This document shows positions 12,271-23,233 of a DNA stretch of 64,000 nt, piece after piece (the first letter of the stretch is position 1; every line of letters begins with the position of its first letter). The stretch is from Chenopodium formosanum (Eukaryota; Streptophyta; Magnoliopsida; Caryophyllales; Amaranthaceae), in the NCBI GenBank assembly GCA_024500155.1, contig CM044867.1, positions 8,817,632 through 8,881,631 on the forward strand, in the 5' to 3' direction. The notes beneath the pieces were generated by a model. The model did not search any database and was not told the DNA's origin. It saw only the letters and a list, made by a program, of their open reading frames with translations. The translations under genes were made by a program, and so were the position numbers.

Positions 12271-13540
12271 TTACTGTTCGTGCTTTCTTGGCCGTTGCTG
12301 CTGGGAAAAATTGGGAGTTGCATCAAATGGATGTGTATAATCCCTTTCTTCATGGTGACCTTGATGAGGAATTTTATATGCGGCCACCTCCTGGATTTCA
12401 TGGGTCTCAATCTGGCTTGGTGTGTCGTCTACGAAAGTCATTATATGGTCTTCGGCAAGCAACCCGTTGTTGGTTTGCTAAATTGGCTGGCTCTCTGAAA
12501 AGGTACGGTTTTTTGCAATCATACTCTTATTACTCTGAATCATGGGGCTATTCATCTTAATGTTCTGGTCTATGTTGATGATTTGATAATTTTGGGGAAT
12601 AATTCTTGTGCAATTTCCACATTCAAGTCATATTTGGGTAAGATTTGGGTGTGTTGAAGTATTTTCTTAGTATTGAGGTTGCTTTTAGTTTGGAGGGCAT
12701 ATTTTTATGTCAACGGAAATATGCTCTAGATATATTAGTCAACGACATATCTTTATGTCCTGGGGACATATTGTAGAGTCTAGTTTGCTAGGGGCACGTC
12801 CGGTAGGTACTCCTATTGAGCAAAATCATACTCTGGCTAAATCAGAGACTCATTTTATTATAGACCCCGATATGTATCGACGTCTTGTGGGTCGTCTGAT
12901 TTATTTGTTTTTCACTAGGCCCGACTTGGCTTATACGGTTCATATCTTGTCTCAATTTATGCAACAACCTCGACAAGACCATTGAGAGGCGGCACTTCGT
13001 ACATTTCGCTACTTGAAAGGATGTCCGGGTCAAGGAATCAAGATTGCAACTTACATTTGACAGGTTGGTGTTACTCGGATTGGGCTAGTTGCCCTTTGAT
13101 GACGAGGCGATCGATTTCTAGTTGGGTGGTGTTTTTGGTGGTTCCCCTATTTCTTGGAAGACTAAGAAGCAACATACTGTCTCTAAGTCTTCTGCAGAGG
13201 CAGAGTATCGTTCGATGTCTAGGATAATTAATGAGCTAAAATGGTTGAAGGCTCTACTCCACAAGGAGTTCCGCATCCATGTGCGATGTGTTTGTTTTGT
13301 GATAGTCAATCAGCGTTATGAAATGCGCAAAATTCGGTCTTCCATGAACGCACTAAGCATATTGAGGTTGACTGTCATTATGTTAGAGACGCGATTCAGG
13401 AAGGGGTTATTAGTCCGTCGTATGTGAAGACAACAGATCAACTAGCGGGCATATTCACTAAGGCATTAAGCAAGCAACAATTGTTGTATTTACTTGACAA
13501 GTTGGGCATTTGTGATTTGCATGCTCCAACTTAAGGGGGG
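12271..13540 (+). pseudogene. Ty1/copia reverse transcriptase and RNase H remnant
   Basis: Shifted frames give HQMDVYNPFLHGDLDEEFYM and LVCRLRKSLYGLRQATRCW (reverse transcriptase, 12310-12480), a YVDDLIILG catalytic box (about 12573-12600), the ARPVGTPIEQNH connection (about 12795) and SKSSAEAEYRSM (RNase H, 13180-13220). It ends TKALSKQQLLYLLDKLGICDLH just before a polypurine tract. At least four frameshifts or stops make it non-functional. Gag, protease, integrase and the 5' LTR are missing. Confidence 0.85.
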
Positions 13541-13657
13541 TGTTAAGCCTTCATATTACATTTAGCTTTTTAGGCCTATGTTTAATCCCTAATATGTTTT
13601 AGGTTGTATATAAACCTTGTCATACAAATACAAACTAAGAAAAATCAATTCCTGACA
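13541..13657 (+). mobile_element. 3' LTR of the copia fragment
   Basis: A polypurine tract (TTAAGGGGGG, ending at 13540) is followed by TGTTAAGCC. The stretch contains a TATA-like GTATATAAACC and ends TTCCTGACA. This gives a short LTR of about 117 bp; the right limit is judged only from the TG...CA rule because there is no 5' copy to compare. Confidence 0.55.
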
Positions 13658-15332
13658 GTTTTAAATTGTGTTATGCACCGGTTTGAAATCAGTACTATTG
13701 GGTTGAATTTTTACATTTGCTTCTGTTGAATTGTGTAGGTCAAATCTAACAATTACCATAACAATTTGATTAGTATACTGCATCAAAACTGCACTTTTCA
13801 GTTGAACGCTATTGTTCATTTGACTGTTAACATCTATTGTGTGGATTAAATACATCCTTTTGCCTCCTTCCTTGTTCCTGGACAAGAGGAGTGATATAAT
13901 ACTTTGTGTTTTTGTCTCCTTGTAATTATCTGACAGTGAATCCCCAAATATGAAAATATAGGCCAAATTCATTCTGTTTTCGTCTCAGTTTTAACTGCTT
14001 ATGTTCAATAGTGTGTAGTTGTATATGTCACTGAATTGAGGCCAGGCACATCAAGACGGAAAATACAGGCTAGTCAGTCTTCTACGCATTTCTCTACATC
14101 ATTCGAGTGCCTGAAGCTCCATTTTTCTTCTAACTACATTTTTACTATATATTCAGGCCTTGATTTGCTCTACATTATTCTCTTGATTTGCTCTACATTA
14201 TTCTCTGTTAGATGGAGCTCTGTAATTTTCCTGTATAATTCTGCTGTATAAGTATGCAGCCCTTCCATGCCTTTAGTCTGTCCTTAAGTCCTGCAGCTGA
14301 TGCTCTTGTCGATATGAGGATCAAGTAGAAGGTGTTTTCTGTTGCTGTAAAACTAATAACAAGAAAATACAGGCTGAGTAGGATTAAGCATGTATGTCCA
14401 ATAGATTATGCCTATCACAAACAGATAGAATACGTTTCTATTATTATGATCCTGAATAAGTAGGTTTTCGGAAAAAATAGACATGTCTTCTTTACCACAA
14501 AGTTTATATCATTAGGATGACAAGCAATCAACTGATCAAGTATTGTTTAAATCTAAGTTTCTGTTGTTGTTTTAAATAGAAACCTTTTGATCCATTGGCA
14601 TACGAAACATTTACCTTCACCCGAGAAATGCTGAAGACCAATTTTTCTTCTAGAATTATATACTTCATATATGATTAACTGATCTAATTATACCTATATC
14701 AATAGTTAACAGGCATGTAAAACAAAATTGGACGTTTTAATCATGTGAAAGAGCCAGGATGCATTTGCCTAAATTAGGCAGAGGAAATTGATTTACTTAA
14801 ACGTTTGCACTGGCCATTTAGACCAAGTACAGAGGTTTCTGCAACCAAGATTCATGCATCTTTTTGGCTTCTACAAGTTATTGATGTGTTGATTTCAGCC
14901 AAAATTTTGAACTTTTGTTTGAACTAAATTACATTCATAATCTTTGCCAAAATTAGACAAAGGTATCGTGTTATCGAGGATTTTCTATTGATTAAGAGTG
15001 ATCATGTATGATTTAGAGATCGTTGAATGTGGAATTCTGACTGCAGTTTTTCCATAACAGTATTTTTCCTGTTGTTGTCTTTTTGTTGTTTGTACAGTAT
15101 TTGAAGGCAAAAAGTACTGCCTTTAGTCTCATTCCATAGGTTCCTTGCAGTACTTATTAAAGATTATTGTTTAGGTACAACCCAATTCTTAAACTGTTAG
15201 TTGATTAACAATTTTGTTGAAAATTGCAGTTAGTAAAGCATTGTCTTAAAGGAACCATTCAAAATTTTGGAGTGTTTTAGAAGTCAGTGATGTGAGTCAC
15301 ACTGTTCTTCACTATCCCTAAATTGCACATTC
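13658..15332. other. Intergenic DNA, no gene recognised
   Basis: Moderately AT-rich and non-repetitive in appearance. Short open frames at 13661-13972 (-) and 14036-14251 (+) show no recognisable protein features and are not called. Confidence 0.4.
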
Positions 15333-15405
15333 TGTTCATTAGGGGTTCATGTTCTTTTGTTTTAGCCATTATGTTCATTAGGGGTTCATGTTATTTTGTT
15401 TTAGC
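15333..15405. repeat. 39 bp tandem repeat interrupted by the hAT insertion
   Basis: The unit beginning TGTTCATTAGGGGTTCATG occurs at 15333-15371 and again from 15372. The second copy is cut after GTTTTAGC by the hAT element and resumes at 19303 with GTTTTAGCCATTA. The element therefore entered a pre-existing tandem duplication. Confidence 0.8.
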
Positions 15406-15413
15406 TAAAGGTG

Positions 15414-15660
15414 GGCACGGGCTGTGCCGGCACGCGGGCGGCACGGGCCCGGCACGACACCGGCACGGCCCGGCACGGGCACGGTCACCGGCACGGCACG
15501 GCACGGCGGCCCACCTGTGGGCCGTGGGCCGTGAACAAAATTTCTGGGACGGGCACGGCCCGTGGCACGGTGGGCGGCACGGTGGCCGGCACGACAGCCG
15601 GCACGCTGGCACGACCCGCCGGCACGGCACGTGGCACGGCCCGGCACGGCCCGTGCCTTG
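15414..15660. repeat. Left subterminal GGCACGG array of the hAT element
   Basis: About 250 bp of very GC-rich DNA with more than a dozen copies of GGCACG(G), mostly in direct orientation, plus CCGTGCC. Clustered short subterminal motifs in hAT elements are commonly transposase-binding sites. Open frames on both strands here are by-products of the GC bias. Confidence 0.8.
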
Positions 15661-16099
15661 TACTAGCCGTTGGAAAATAGCCGTTTATGGCCGTTTTCCA
15701 ACAGCTATAAACGGCCATATTTTCCTCCAATTTCCACCCAATTTCCCACCCAAATCCCCTATAAATACCTCATATTTTCCTCCAAAATTTTCACAATTCA
15801 TCAACTCATCTCTTCTCTCTTATTCTCTAATTTTCTTACTCCCAAATTCTCAATTCTCAAATTCCTACAAATCATACAATCTTCCTCTCTTTTGTGAAAA
15901 GAAAAAAAAAATTCCTACTCTCTTATAAATTTTACATTTTTACTATTATTAGTCTACTACCAAAAAAAAAAAAAAAAAAAATTGTTATATTTACATTCGA
16001 GAAATTAAAATTTCGGGAAATTATAAGTTCGAGAAATTATAAATTTGGGAAAGCATTGAAGCTTCATTGTAAGATCTAACTCAACTTTATTTTAATTTG

Positions 16100-16120
16100 T
16101 TATTGTTATTGTTATTATTA

Positions 16121-16188
<68 letters not shown>

Positions 16189-16189
16189 G
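16100..16189. repeat. (TTA)n microsatellite
   Basis: About 90 bp of TTA/ATT trinucleotide repeat, with GTT interruptions at the left, lying in the 5' leader of the hAT transposase. Confidence 0.95.
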
Positions 16190-16469
16190 TATACGTGGAA
16201 CTACTTAATTATATAAAAACTACTTTCTATTTTAATTGTGGGTTATTTGGATTGTTGAAATCTGTCTAAGGCGGGATTTGGGCTCTGGACAACGTCGCTC
16301 CTAACCTCTCCTACCTGGGATCTCATTGATCCAAGTAATTTACTATTATTATAATTATTTTTGAAAATTTAATTTATATAAAAACTACTTACTAATTAAT
16401 TCTCATTGATCTCATTGTTGTTAATTGTTACTTTGTTATTGTTAGTTGTGTTATTATTATTAATTAATC

Positions 16470-18808
16470 ATGGCATCAAACCAGAACGTTTCCTCCTCCT
16501 CTAGAAAAGCCAAGTCAAAACGTAGGGAATCACCAAACCCAAACACTTCAATGTCTATGCCCTCCCCCCCCTAACATGCCCTTTCCCTCTTCTAACATGC
16601 CCTTTCCAAACACTTCCACCCCTTTCTTTCATCCCCAAAACACGGGAGGGCAAGAACAAATGGATGATATGGCTCCTTGGACCCAATTTCAACAAACCCA
16701 ATTTCAACAATATGAATTTCCTTTTCCTCCTCCTTCCCAAGGTAGCCAAACACAAGCCTCCGGGTCGAGTGAACCATCCACCCAAAATCCTAACATATTA
16801 GAGTGGTGTACCGAAGAGGATTTTGCTCAAACCAAAAGAAAGAGTGAATGTTGGGCACATTATCAATTAAGTAAAGATGGAAAAAAAATGCAAGTGTCGG
16901 ACTTGTGGTAAAATTTTCTCGGCCGATACCAAGGGAGGGACGGGACACCTTACTAGACATACAAAAAAATGTGGTGGACCATCTAGTGATCTAACCCAAC
17001 CTAAAATTTCTCAATTCCATCCACAAGGTTTCATTTACAATTACGAGAGAGATAGGGATGAACTTGGGAGAATGATTGTACATGCAGAACAACCTTTTCT
17101 TTTCGCCGAAAATGATGCCTTCAACAATTATATTAACCGAGCACTACAACCAAAACACAAAAAAATCTCCCGAAAAACCGTTCGATCTGCTGCCATGAAG
17201 ACTTATCTAGAGTACAAATTGAAATTAGTAAATGAATTAGCTAATCTTCCTAGTAGAGTTTCTTTAACCGCCGATGCATGGGATGGTGGGTACGGACTTC
17301 ACTATTTATGTGTTACTTGTCATTGGTTAGATAATGAGTGGATGTTACAAAAACGCATCATTCATTTCAAAATGCTTGAATACCCTCATACCGGTCTTAA
17401 CATTTCACATCATTTAATGGAAGCTATTGATGCATATAGTCTTACGGATAAAATCATGTCTATGACTTTCGATAATGCAACTTCTATGACATATAGTGCG
17501 AATTTGGTCAAATCCCAATTGAACGATGTTATATTAGATGGAGATGCACTTCATGTTAGATGCATTTGTCATGTTCTTAACTTGTGTGTGAAGGATGGAA
17601 CACAAGCAATTGGTCCATTTTATCACAAAATAAGGAATGCTATTTGCACTATTAATAGCTCTAACATGAGATATCAAGAATGGAAAGGTTTTTGCAGGCA
17701 GCAACGGATAAAAACCATAAAAATAGCACCGGATTGTCCAACTAGGTGGAACTCCACCTATGAAATGTTGAGTCGGACAATCGAGTACAAGGTTCATTTA
17801 ACACTTTTTTATAATATGAAATTTTCACAAAATGCTTTACTTGAAGACGATTGGGCTAATTGTGAAAAATATATGCAGTTTTTACAATTACTATATGGTA
17901 TGACACATTGTTTTTCTTCTGTATATAATCCTTGTGCTCATTCTTTTCTTAGCAATGCATGTTTACTTGCACAACTTTTTGCGGAACACCGATCACAACA
18001 TGTTTATCGTGGATATCTTCCATCCATGGAGGATAAATGGCGTAAATATTACACCGATATTCCTATGATTTATATTTTTGCTTCTATTTTAGATCCTAGA
18101 CAAAAATATGATGGCACCTTTTTATTAATTGATATTTATTATAGTAACATGAATTTTGAAGATGATGTTGAAACTTTTAAGAATAAGGTGACGGATGAGT
18201 TTTTTAATTTATATAATGTTTATTAAAGTAAATATGGAACCGTGTCTCGATTTGCCCCTTCTCAAACATCCAAAAATGTAAGTAAACGGGCCAAAGGTTT
18301 ATTTGCACAAGCTGCTAACTTGATGTCTAAGTATTCATGTACAGAATCATCATCATCTAGGAGAACACAAAGCGATGTTTCGGAGTTGCAAATGTACTTA
18401 AGTTACGACTTCATGAAAGGCATGGACGATGAAGAGAAGTTTGGCCTCGACATCCTCGATTGGTGGAAATCACAAGCCGTGAAACATCCAATTTTGTCGG
18501 CAATGGCTCGTGATATTTTTGCTATCCAAGTCTCCTCCGTTGCTTCCGAAAGAGCTTTTAGTGCGTCGGGAAGAGTTCTAGACGATAGAAGAACAAGACT
18601 AAAACCCGAAACACTTGAAATGTGTGTTTGCTTCAAGGATTGGTTGGATGCCGAAACTCGTTCTCAAGATCGTACTTATGCACAAAACGACGACGATGAA
18701 GGAACGTCGACTTCTTTTAGTTCTCATACTTCTCAATCCACTCAATTGGCGGATGACCTTGAACCTCTAGGAGACGAAAACGAAGATGAAGACGAAGGCG
18801 ACCAATAA
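16470..18808 (+). pseudogene. hAT transposase (BED zinc finger, hAT dimerisation domain), broken
   Basis: The likely start is the ATG at 16470 (MASNQNVSSSS). A low-complexity Pro/Gln/Ser N-terminus is followed by a BED-type zinc finger (CRTCGKIF...HLTRHTKKC, about 16890-16955). Next comes the RNase H-like core, with LTADAWDGGYGLHYLCVTCHW and TFDNATSM, then the C-terminal dimerisation region with LDILDWWKSQ, PILSAMARDIFAIQ and SVASERAFSASGR (18440-18570). Three lesions are visible: a frame change in a C-run at about 16561-16572, a frame change in an A-run at about 16879-16887, and an in-frame TAA at 18224-18226 with the same frame resuming after it. Two of the three lie in homopolymers and could be sequencing errors; the TAA could not. 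The family is RICESLEEPER/Ac-like. Without repair it cannot make an intact transposase. Confidence 0.92.
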
Positions 18809-19132
18809 TAATTACATGATTACATATTTACATTATACACTATTGTATTCTTTTTGTATTATCGAACTTCGTATTCCGTATAATAAATGAAGTTATTCAA
18901 TATTCATACACTATTGTACGATTTTTAATTATCATTACTTATTTTGTAATTTTGTATTATTAAATTATCGTACATTCGTACCGGCTACCGTCATATAATA
19001 AAATAAGTTATTCTTCAATTTTTTGTGTTTTCGGATTATCGCACTAGTATTTTTTTTTATTATATGCATTTTTGTTTTTAATTCGTTTTTTTTTAACATT
19101 TATTTTTTTAAAAAAAAAAAAAAAATTAAGGT

Positions 19133-19296
19133 AGGCACGGTTTGGCCCGCGGCCCCGGCACGGCACGGCCCGATAGGCACGTGGGCCGTGCCGTGCCGTG
19201 GGCTGGGGTGTGCCAATTTCAGGCACGACACGGCCCGCCGCGGAGCCGGCACGGCACGGCCGCCACCCCGGCACGGCCAGGCACGGCCCGTGCCCA
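19133..19296. repeat. Right subterminal GGCACGG array of the hAT element
   Basis: About 160 bp of the same GGCACGG/CCGTGCC motifs as at 15414-15660, here in mixed orientation, next to the right terminal repeat. Confidence 0.8.
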
Positions 19297-19310
19297 TGTT
19301 TAGTTTTAGC

Positions 19311-19913
19311 CATTATCCTCATTAGAATTTAATTTATCCCTTATCTTCTTTTAGGTGCACAATAAATATGGTGTACTCGAGTGTACAATACAATTGTGGA
19401 AATCAAACAATTTTACATGTACATAACAAATTTTAAGAATACTATGGTCAATTTAATAGTTTTGCACTTGTAGGTGACTAATAGGTTACTAGGTTAGCCA
19501 TTATAAGGCTATGTGCCTTATATTTTTTGGCCAAATGACATTTAATGCGATTTCATGTGAAATTGTATTTTTTTAAGACTCGGTTTTATACGTTCCTTTC
19601 AATGACCCATTATTTACAGTTTCATTTGTCCATTGTCCTAATTAATCATTTGTGTGAAACAAATGTAGTATGTAATAACAGGACACAAAGTCGCCAACTT
19701 TCAACTAAAATAAATGAGTTAATAACGGTTAATTTTAACAAGTAACGACTCTAAATTGTTCAATTAACATTTTACTCCAAACAAAATGGGCCAGCAGCTT
19801 GAAACCCACCCAACTTCCACAAGGCCCTCCTTTGAAAACAACTACTCTTACTACCTTGTGGTTAACTAAATTCTTACGCTTTCTTTTACTACAAATTCAT
19901 CCTAGAACTACAC
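19311..19913. other. Intergenic DNA upstream of the peptide gene
   Basis: AT-rich, with no gene or clear repeat recognised. It presumably includes the promoter of the 20036 gene. Confidence 0.4.
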
Positions 19914-19923
19914 CTATATAAAC
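19914..19923 (+). promoter_or_regulatory. TATA box of the secreted peptide gene
   Basis: CTATATAAAC lies about 115 bp before the ATG at 20036. Transcription would start near 19945-19955, giving an ordinary A/C-rich plant leader of about 85 bp. Inferred from position and consensus. Confidence 0.65.
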
Positions 19924-20035
19924 ACCTTCAATACCACTTCTTAATCTTCCAAGTTTAATTAAATAGCATCACAATACACTCTTACACAAACCATAAACAT
20001 ATTTGTTATTCTTTTATTAGTTCATATTACTCATA

Positions 20036-20335
20036 ATGGCTCGTGCAACCGTGATTATCCTTGCATTCGTACTCATGGGATTAACCATGTTTACGCCTCA
20101 CATTGAGGCAACAAGGATGATATTTAAGGAGACTCAAAAGATACCTTATTTTGAGGGTAGCTTGTTGAAAAATGCCCTTCCTAAGGGAGCCATTCTGCAT
20201 TCTGCCCCAAGTGATAAAGGCGATGATGAAGTCATGCTTAGTAACATGAAGAAGCTATTAATGACTATGTATCATCCTAGCAACCGTGATCGGGTTTTGC
20301 AGTCTGTCCCTAGTCCTGGTGTTGGGCATCATTAA
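20036..20335 (+). CDS. Secreted signalling peptide precursor, PIP/PIP-like family
   Basis: This is a 99-residue precursor. A classical signal peptide (MARATVIILAFVLMGLTMF, cleavage probably after HIEA near residue 25) is followed by a variable middle. The C-terminus VLQSVPSPGVGHH resembles the SGPSxGxGH motif of PAMP-induced secreted peptides (PIP/PIPL), which also relate to IDA and CEP peptides. Known PIPs are processed to short C-terminal peptides, often Pro-hydroxylated, and are sensed by leucine-rich-repeat receptor kinases such as RLK7 in immunity and stress. The usual Gly of SGPS reads Val here, and a second His follows the motif. The gene is intronless, with a good TATA box upstream. 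The family call rests on architecture and the C-terminal motif; an unrelated small secreted protein remains possible. Confidence 0.78.
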   Translation: MARATVIILAFVLMGLTMFTPHIEATRMIFKETQKIPYFEGSLLKNALPKGAILHSAPSDKGDDEVMLSNMKKLLMTMYHPSNRDRVLQSVPSPGVGHH

Positions 20336-21036
20336 TCTCTACCATCTCTAGAGATATCAACGTTACATTATTACTCAAAATTTTATTATATAGTTTGAAT
20401 TGAAGTTTGCCTTATTGTCTTTAAGTATCCGGTCTACGTGTGCTTATATAAGTTGATATATGTATTTAGTAATAGTAATAAGAGTGTTGTTGATTATGCA
20501 TAAAATATACTTGTAGCTGGAAAAAACAACTCACTCAAACAAGCTACACTATACTAATTTTTTTATTATATAATAAAAGCGTCATTTATTGAGTATTGTA
20601 TGCAAACTACAAGGTGTTTTAGTGAAATTGTTATGGATTTTATGGGTTGAAGGCATTTGAAAATTGAAAATTGAAAATTGTAAATAGTACTTCGTAGTTG
20701 GTATATGACAAGCCAAGAACATCCCAATTTTACATGACGGGTCATAAAGTACTGCACTATTAGTGTACTAGCCTTAAACAATTTAGCATTCACGTATTTT
20801 CTGTTAAACATAAGCGTCCAATCTGGCAATGTTGACAGTTAACTGTTATATTTTCAATGATTTTTTGAGGGATGTTATATTTTCAATGATTACATAAGAA
20901 TTGGCAAAATTATTTTGGCAATATACCTTCCATACAAATATACAATAGAAATTGCCTTTTGTCAAGGGCTACCAGCCTACCACGTTATGGTTTTGGGCCT
21001 TTTGGGCCAATTCTAGCCTTTTATGTATTAATAAAA
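20336..21036. other. 3' flank of the peptide gene, no gene seen
   Basis: AT-rich. A short GAAAATT tandem run lies at about 20657-20680. The open frame at 20566-20829 (-) has no recognisable features. Confidence 0.4.
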
Positions 21037-22125
21037 GAATACACTTTAATAATCCCAATTATGGGCGATTTACCTACAACAATTCCAACTAAAGTTTATT
21101 TTTTAACAATCCTAACTATGACATAAGTTTGCCTCCAACAGACCCAACCGGTCAACACCAAGTTAACGACTTGTTGTAGCAAGTAACCAATACACGTGTC
21201 AGCACGTGATTGGTCTAAAATAAAAAAAGAAAAAAAAAACCAAAAACCCTTAACAGCCACCACCGTGAAACCCAAGGGCCAAACCATAGCACATCGGAAA
21301 CAGCAGGCCGCCTCCCCTAACCCCTGAAAACGGCCGGCCGGCCTGCTCTAACCCCAGAAACTGGTGCTGGAGTTGGTTGTGGCGTTCGTGTTGATTATTG
21401 GGTGGTGGAGTTGCGGCGTTCCTGTTAATTATCGCGTGGTGGAGGTTGCGCCGCGGAGGGAGGGGTTGGTTTCATGTTACTGTTGCGATTGGTGGGTCGA
21501 TATTGATGTAAAATGTGGTTAGTGGAGGTCGAATTGATTTTTCGAGGATCGTGGTTTTGGGTTTGATGCGACTACTGTTGTTGTTGTTGCTACGATTGCC
21601 ACTGCTGTTGTTGCGGCGACCAAGCGGCGATGCGAGTAGTTTGGGGTTGGTGTGGGGTGGACCGTGGCTGGTGGTGTTGGGGGTTAGGAGGGCCTGCGGG
21701 TGGTTTTGTTTAAATCGATTTTCCGGCGAAGGAGTTGGAAGGGAGGAGAGTGGTTTAGGGGGTTGGGGTCGATCGGGGGTGTGTGTTTCTAGGGTAGGGA
21801 GGGTCGACCGGCCATTTTCGGGAGGCTAGGGAGGTGGTCGGCCGGTTCTGAACGGCGACGGTTGGCAGGGTTGGTAGAATTCAATTTCTGTTTTTTTTTT
21901 TTAAAAAAAAAAAATTTAAGCCAATCATGTGTTGACACTTGACAGTGGCATTTAAAAAAAAAATTAAAAAAAAATAAAAAAAAAAAACCCTTTCAGCAGG
22001 TAACCGGTTTTTAGGACTGCTGGAGGAAAACTGATCTAATAGTTAGGATTGTTAAAAAATAAAATTTAGTTGGGATTGTTGTAGGTAAATCGCCCATAAT
22101 TAGGATTATTAAAGTGTATTTTTCC
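21037..22125. mobile_element. Non-autonomous Mutator-type element with long TIRs (copy 1)
   Basis: A 9 bp target duplication TTAATAAAA lies at 21028-21036 and 22126-22134. Inverted repeats of at least 90 bp, extending weakly to about 170 bp, share ACACTTTAATAATCC and TTATGGGCGATTTACC. The left inner half is C-rich and the right inner half G-rich, so the whole element can nearly fold back. There is no transposase frame. The open frame at 21515-21829 is a product of the G-rich half, not a gene. A 9 bp duplication and long TIRs point to the Mutator superfamily. Confidence 0.85.
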
Positions 22126-22388
22126 TTAATAAAAAGTTGACACTGAATTTTATTTATTTAAAGTTTTTATTTGTTATATATATATATATTTTTTTTTTTA
22201 CTATTTATAGATGCAATGAAATGACCAAAATAACCTCATTTTGGTCTTTATCAGTTGAAGTATTCAAATTACCCTCATTTTTCTCTTAAACATTGTGCCT
22301 CCATCCATGTGCATGCACTTTATTCTTTTCCATTGACAAATTGACTTATTACTGGTGATCCACTCAAATGTCTAGCACTTTTCTCTAA

Positions 22389-23233
22389 GTCCCTCCGTCC
22401 CAAAATAACCGAGATATTGGACTTTTTTCACTACTCAATATTGACTTTGACTATAGTTTATTATTATTAACATACGAGTAATAACAGGTATTGATATAAG
22501 GTTTAATAATATAACTTTTTAGTATATATATATATATATATATTTTCTTTTTAATAGCAAAAATATTTCATTAATTAAAAGTCATGCGACATCTACAATA
22601 GAGATTCGACGTTAACAAATACATAAAGATGTAGAATCATATAAAATTTTCCATCATAAAAACTACGATTGTCAAATAGATCTTGCACTGTACAACATCT
22701 CCCGCTTATATCGCTGGAAAATACAGCATTGTTGGTAGGACCATCTAACGATCCTTTGTAGCCGTGAGGATGTTTTCCTTCTGATTCATCTATCTATATT
22801 CGAAAACTTGATAACTTTTTCACCAACAAAATAATTTCACGACAATCCATTAGATTTAATATCATGGATTCAAAACTAAGAAATTTCTCCCATGAAAAGA
22901 GGAGATAAACCTTGTCTTTCGAAGGAGGTCGAAAAACCCTTATCTTTCGAATAAGCATTACTGTAAACCTAAAAAAACTTTAAAGAAACAAGAATTGAGG
23001 CTTTCCACTGGTTAAAATCGATGGAAGCCCCTTCAAAAAATGGAGGCTAGGGTTTTAGAGAGAGGAAGGAGAGAGAAAAAAAATGTGTAACCTAATATAT
23101 ATCTATACGATAGATTAACTTTTGAGTATATAATTTCATTAATATTTACTTTTTTAAAAAGTAAGGTCAAACTAGTGCCTCAACATGTGTGAAAGTTTGA
23201 TTGTACCAGTTATTCTAGGACAAAGAGGGTATA
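22389..23233. mobile_element. Stowaway-like MITE split by a retroposon
   Basis: The left end CCCTCCGTCCCAAAATAAC (from about 22391) is the inverse of the right end GTTATTCTAGGACAAAGAGGG (ending about 23230). The two halves are separated by the insertion at 22529-23115. The outer TA duplication is degraded on the left. Confidence 0.6.
22529..23115 (-). mobile_element. Short LINE-like retroposon inside the MITE
   Basis: Flanked by a 17 bp target duplication with one mismatch (22512-22528, 23116-23132; core AGTATATA). Read on the - strand it begins with a CT-rich leader and AAACCCTAGCCTCC and ends TTAATGAAATATTTTTGCTATTAAAAA. That tail resembles plant L1-type LINE 3' ends. No reverse transcriptase is left, so it is either internally deleted or a LINE-derived SINE-like copy. 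Confidence 0.6.

Larger units (their letters stand above)
15406..19302 (+). mobile_element. Complete hAT-superfamily DNA transposon, 3.9 kb
   Basis: The ends are TAAAGGTGGGCACGGGC and, inverted, TAAACATGGGCACGGGC: 15 of 17 bases match. An exact 8 bp target duplication GTTTTAGC flanks it at 15398-15405 and 19303-19310, the length expected for hAT. Inside are a transposase pseudogene (16470-18808) and GC-rich subterminal arrays at both ends. The perfect duplication implies that the insertion is not very old, although the transposase carries a stop and two frameshifts. Confidence 0.95.

Noticed and set aside
12280..12560. Two overlapping small + strand proteins
   Set aside because: They are frame fragments of a degenerate copia reverse transcriptase.
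15323..15928. Long open frames on both strands over the GC-rich region (also 15391-15730 on the - strand)
   Set aside because: They are created by the GGCACGG array of the hAT end; overlapping frames on both strands and Arg/Ala/Gly/Pro-only composition show no coding selection.
16100..16189. CRISPR-like or functional repeat array
   Set aside because: It is a simple TTA microsatellite in plant DNA; no spacer structure.
19023..19325. Open frames over the right GC-rich array
   Set aside because: Same cause as at the left end; they cross the terminal repeat of the hAT element.
21515..21829. Leu/Gly-rich 104-residue open frame
   Set aside because: It lies wholly in the G-rich half of a non-autonomous long-TIR element and has no known motif.
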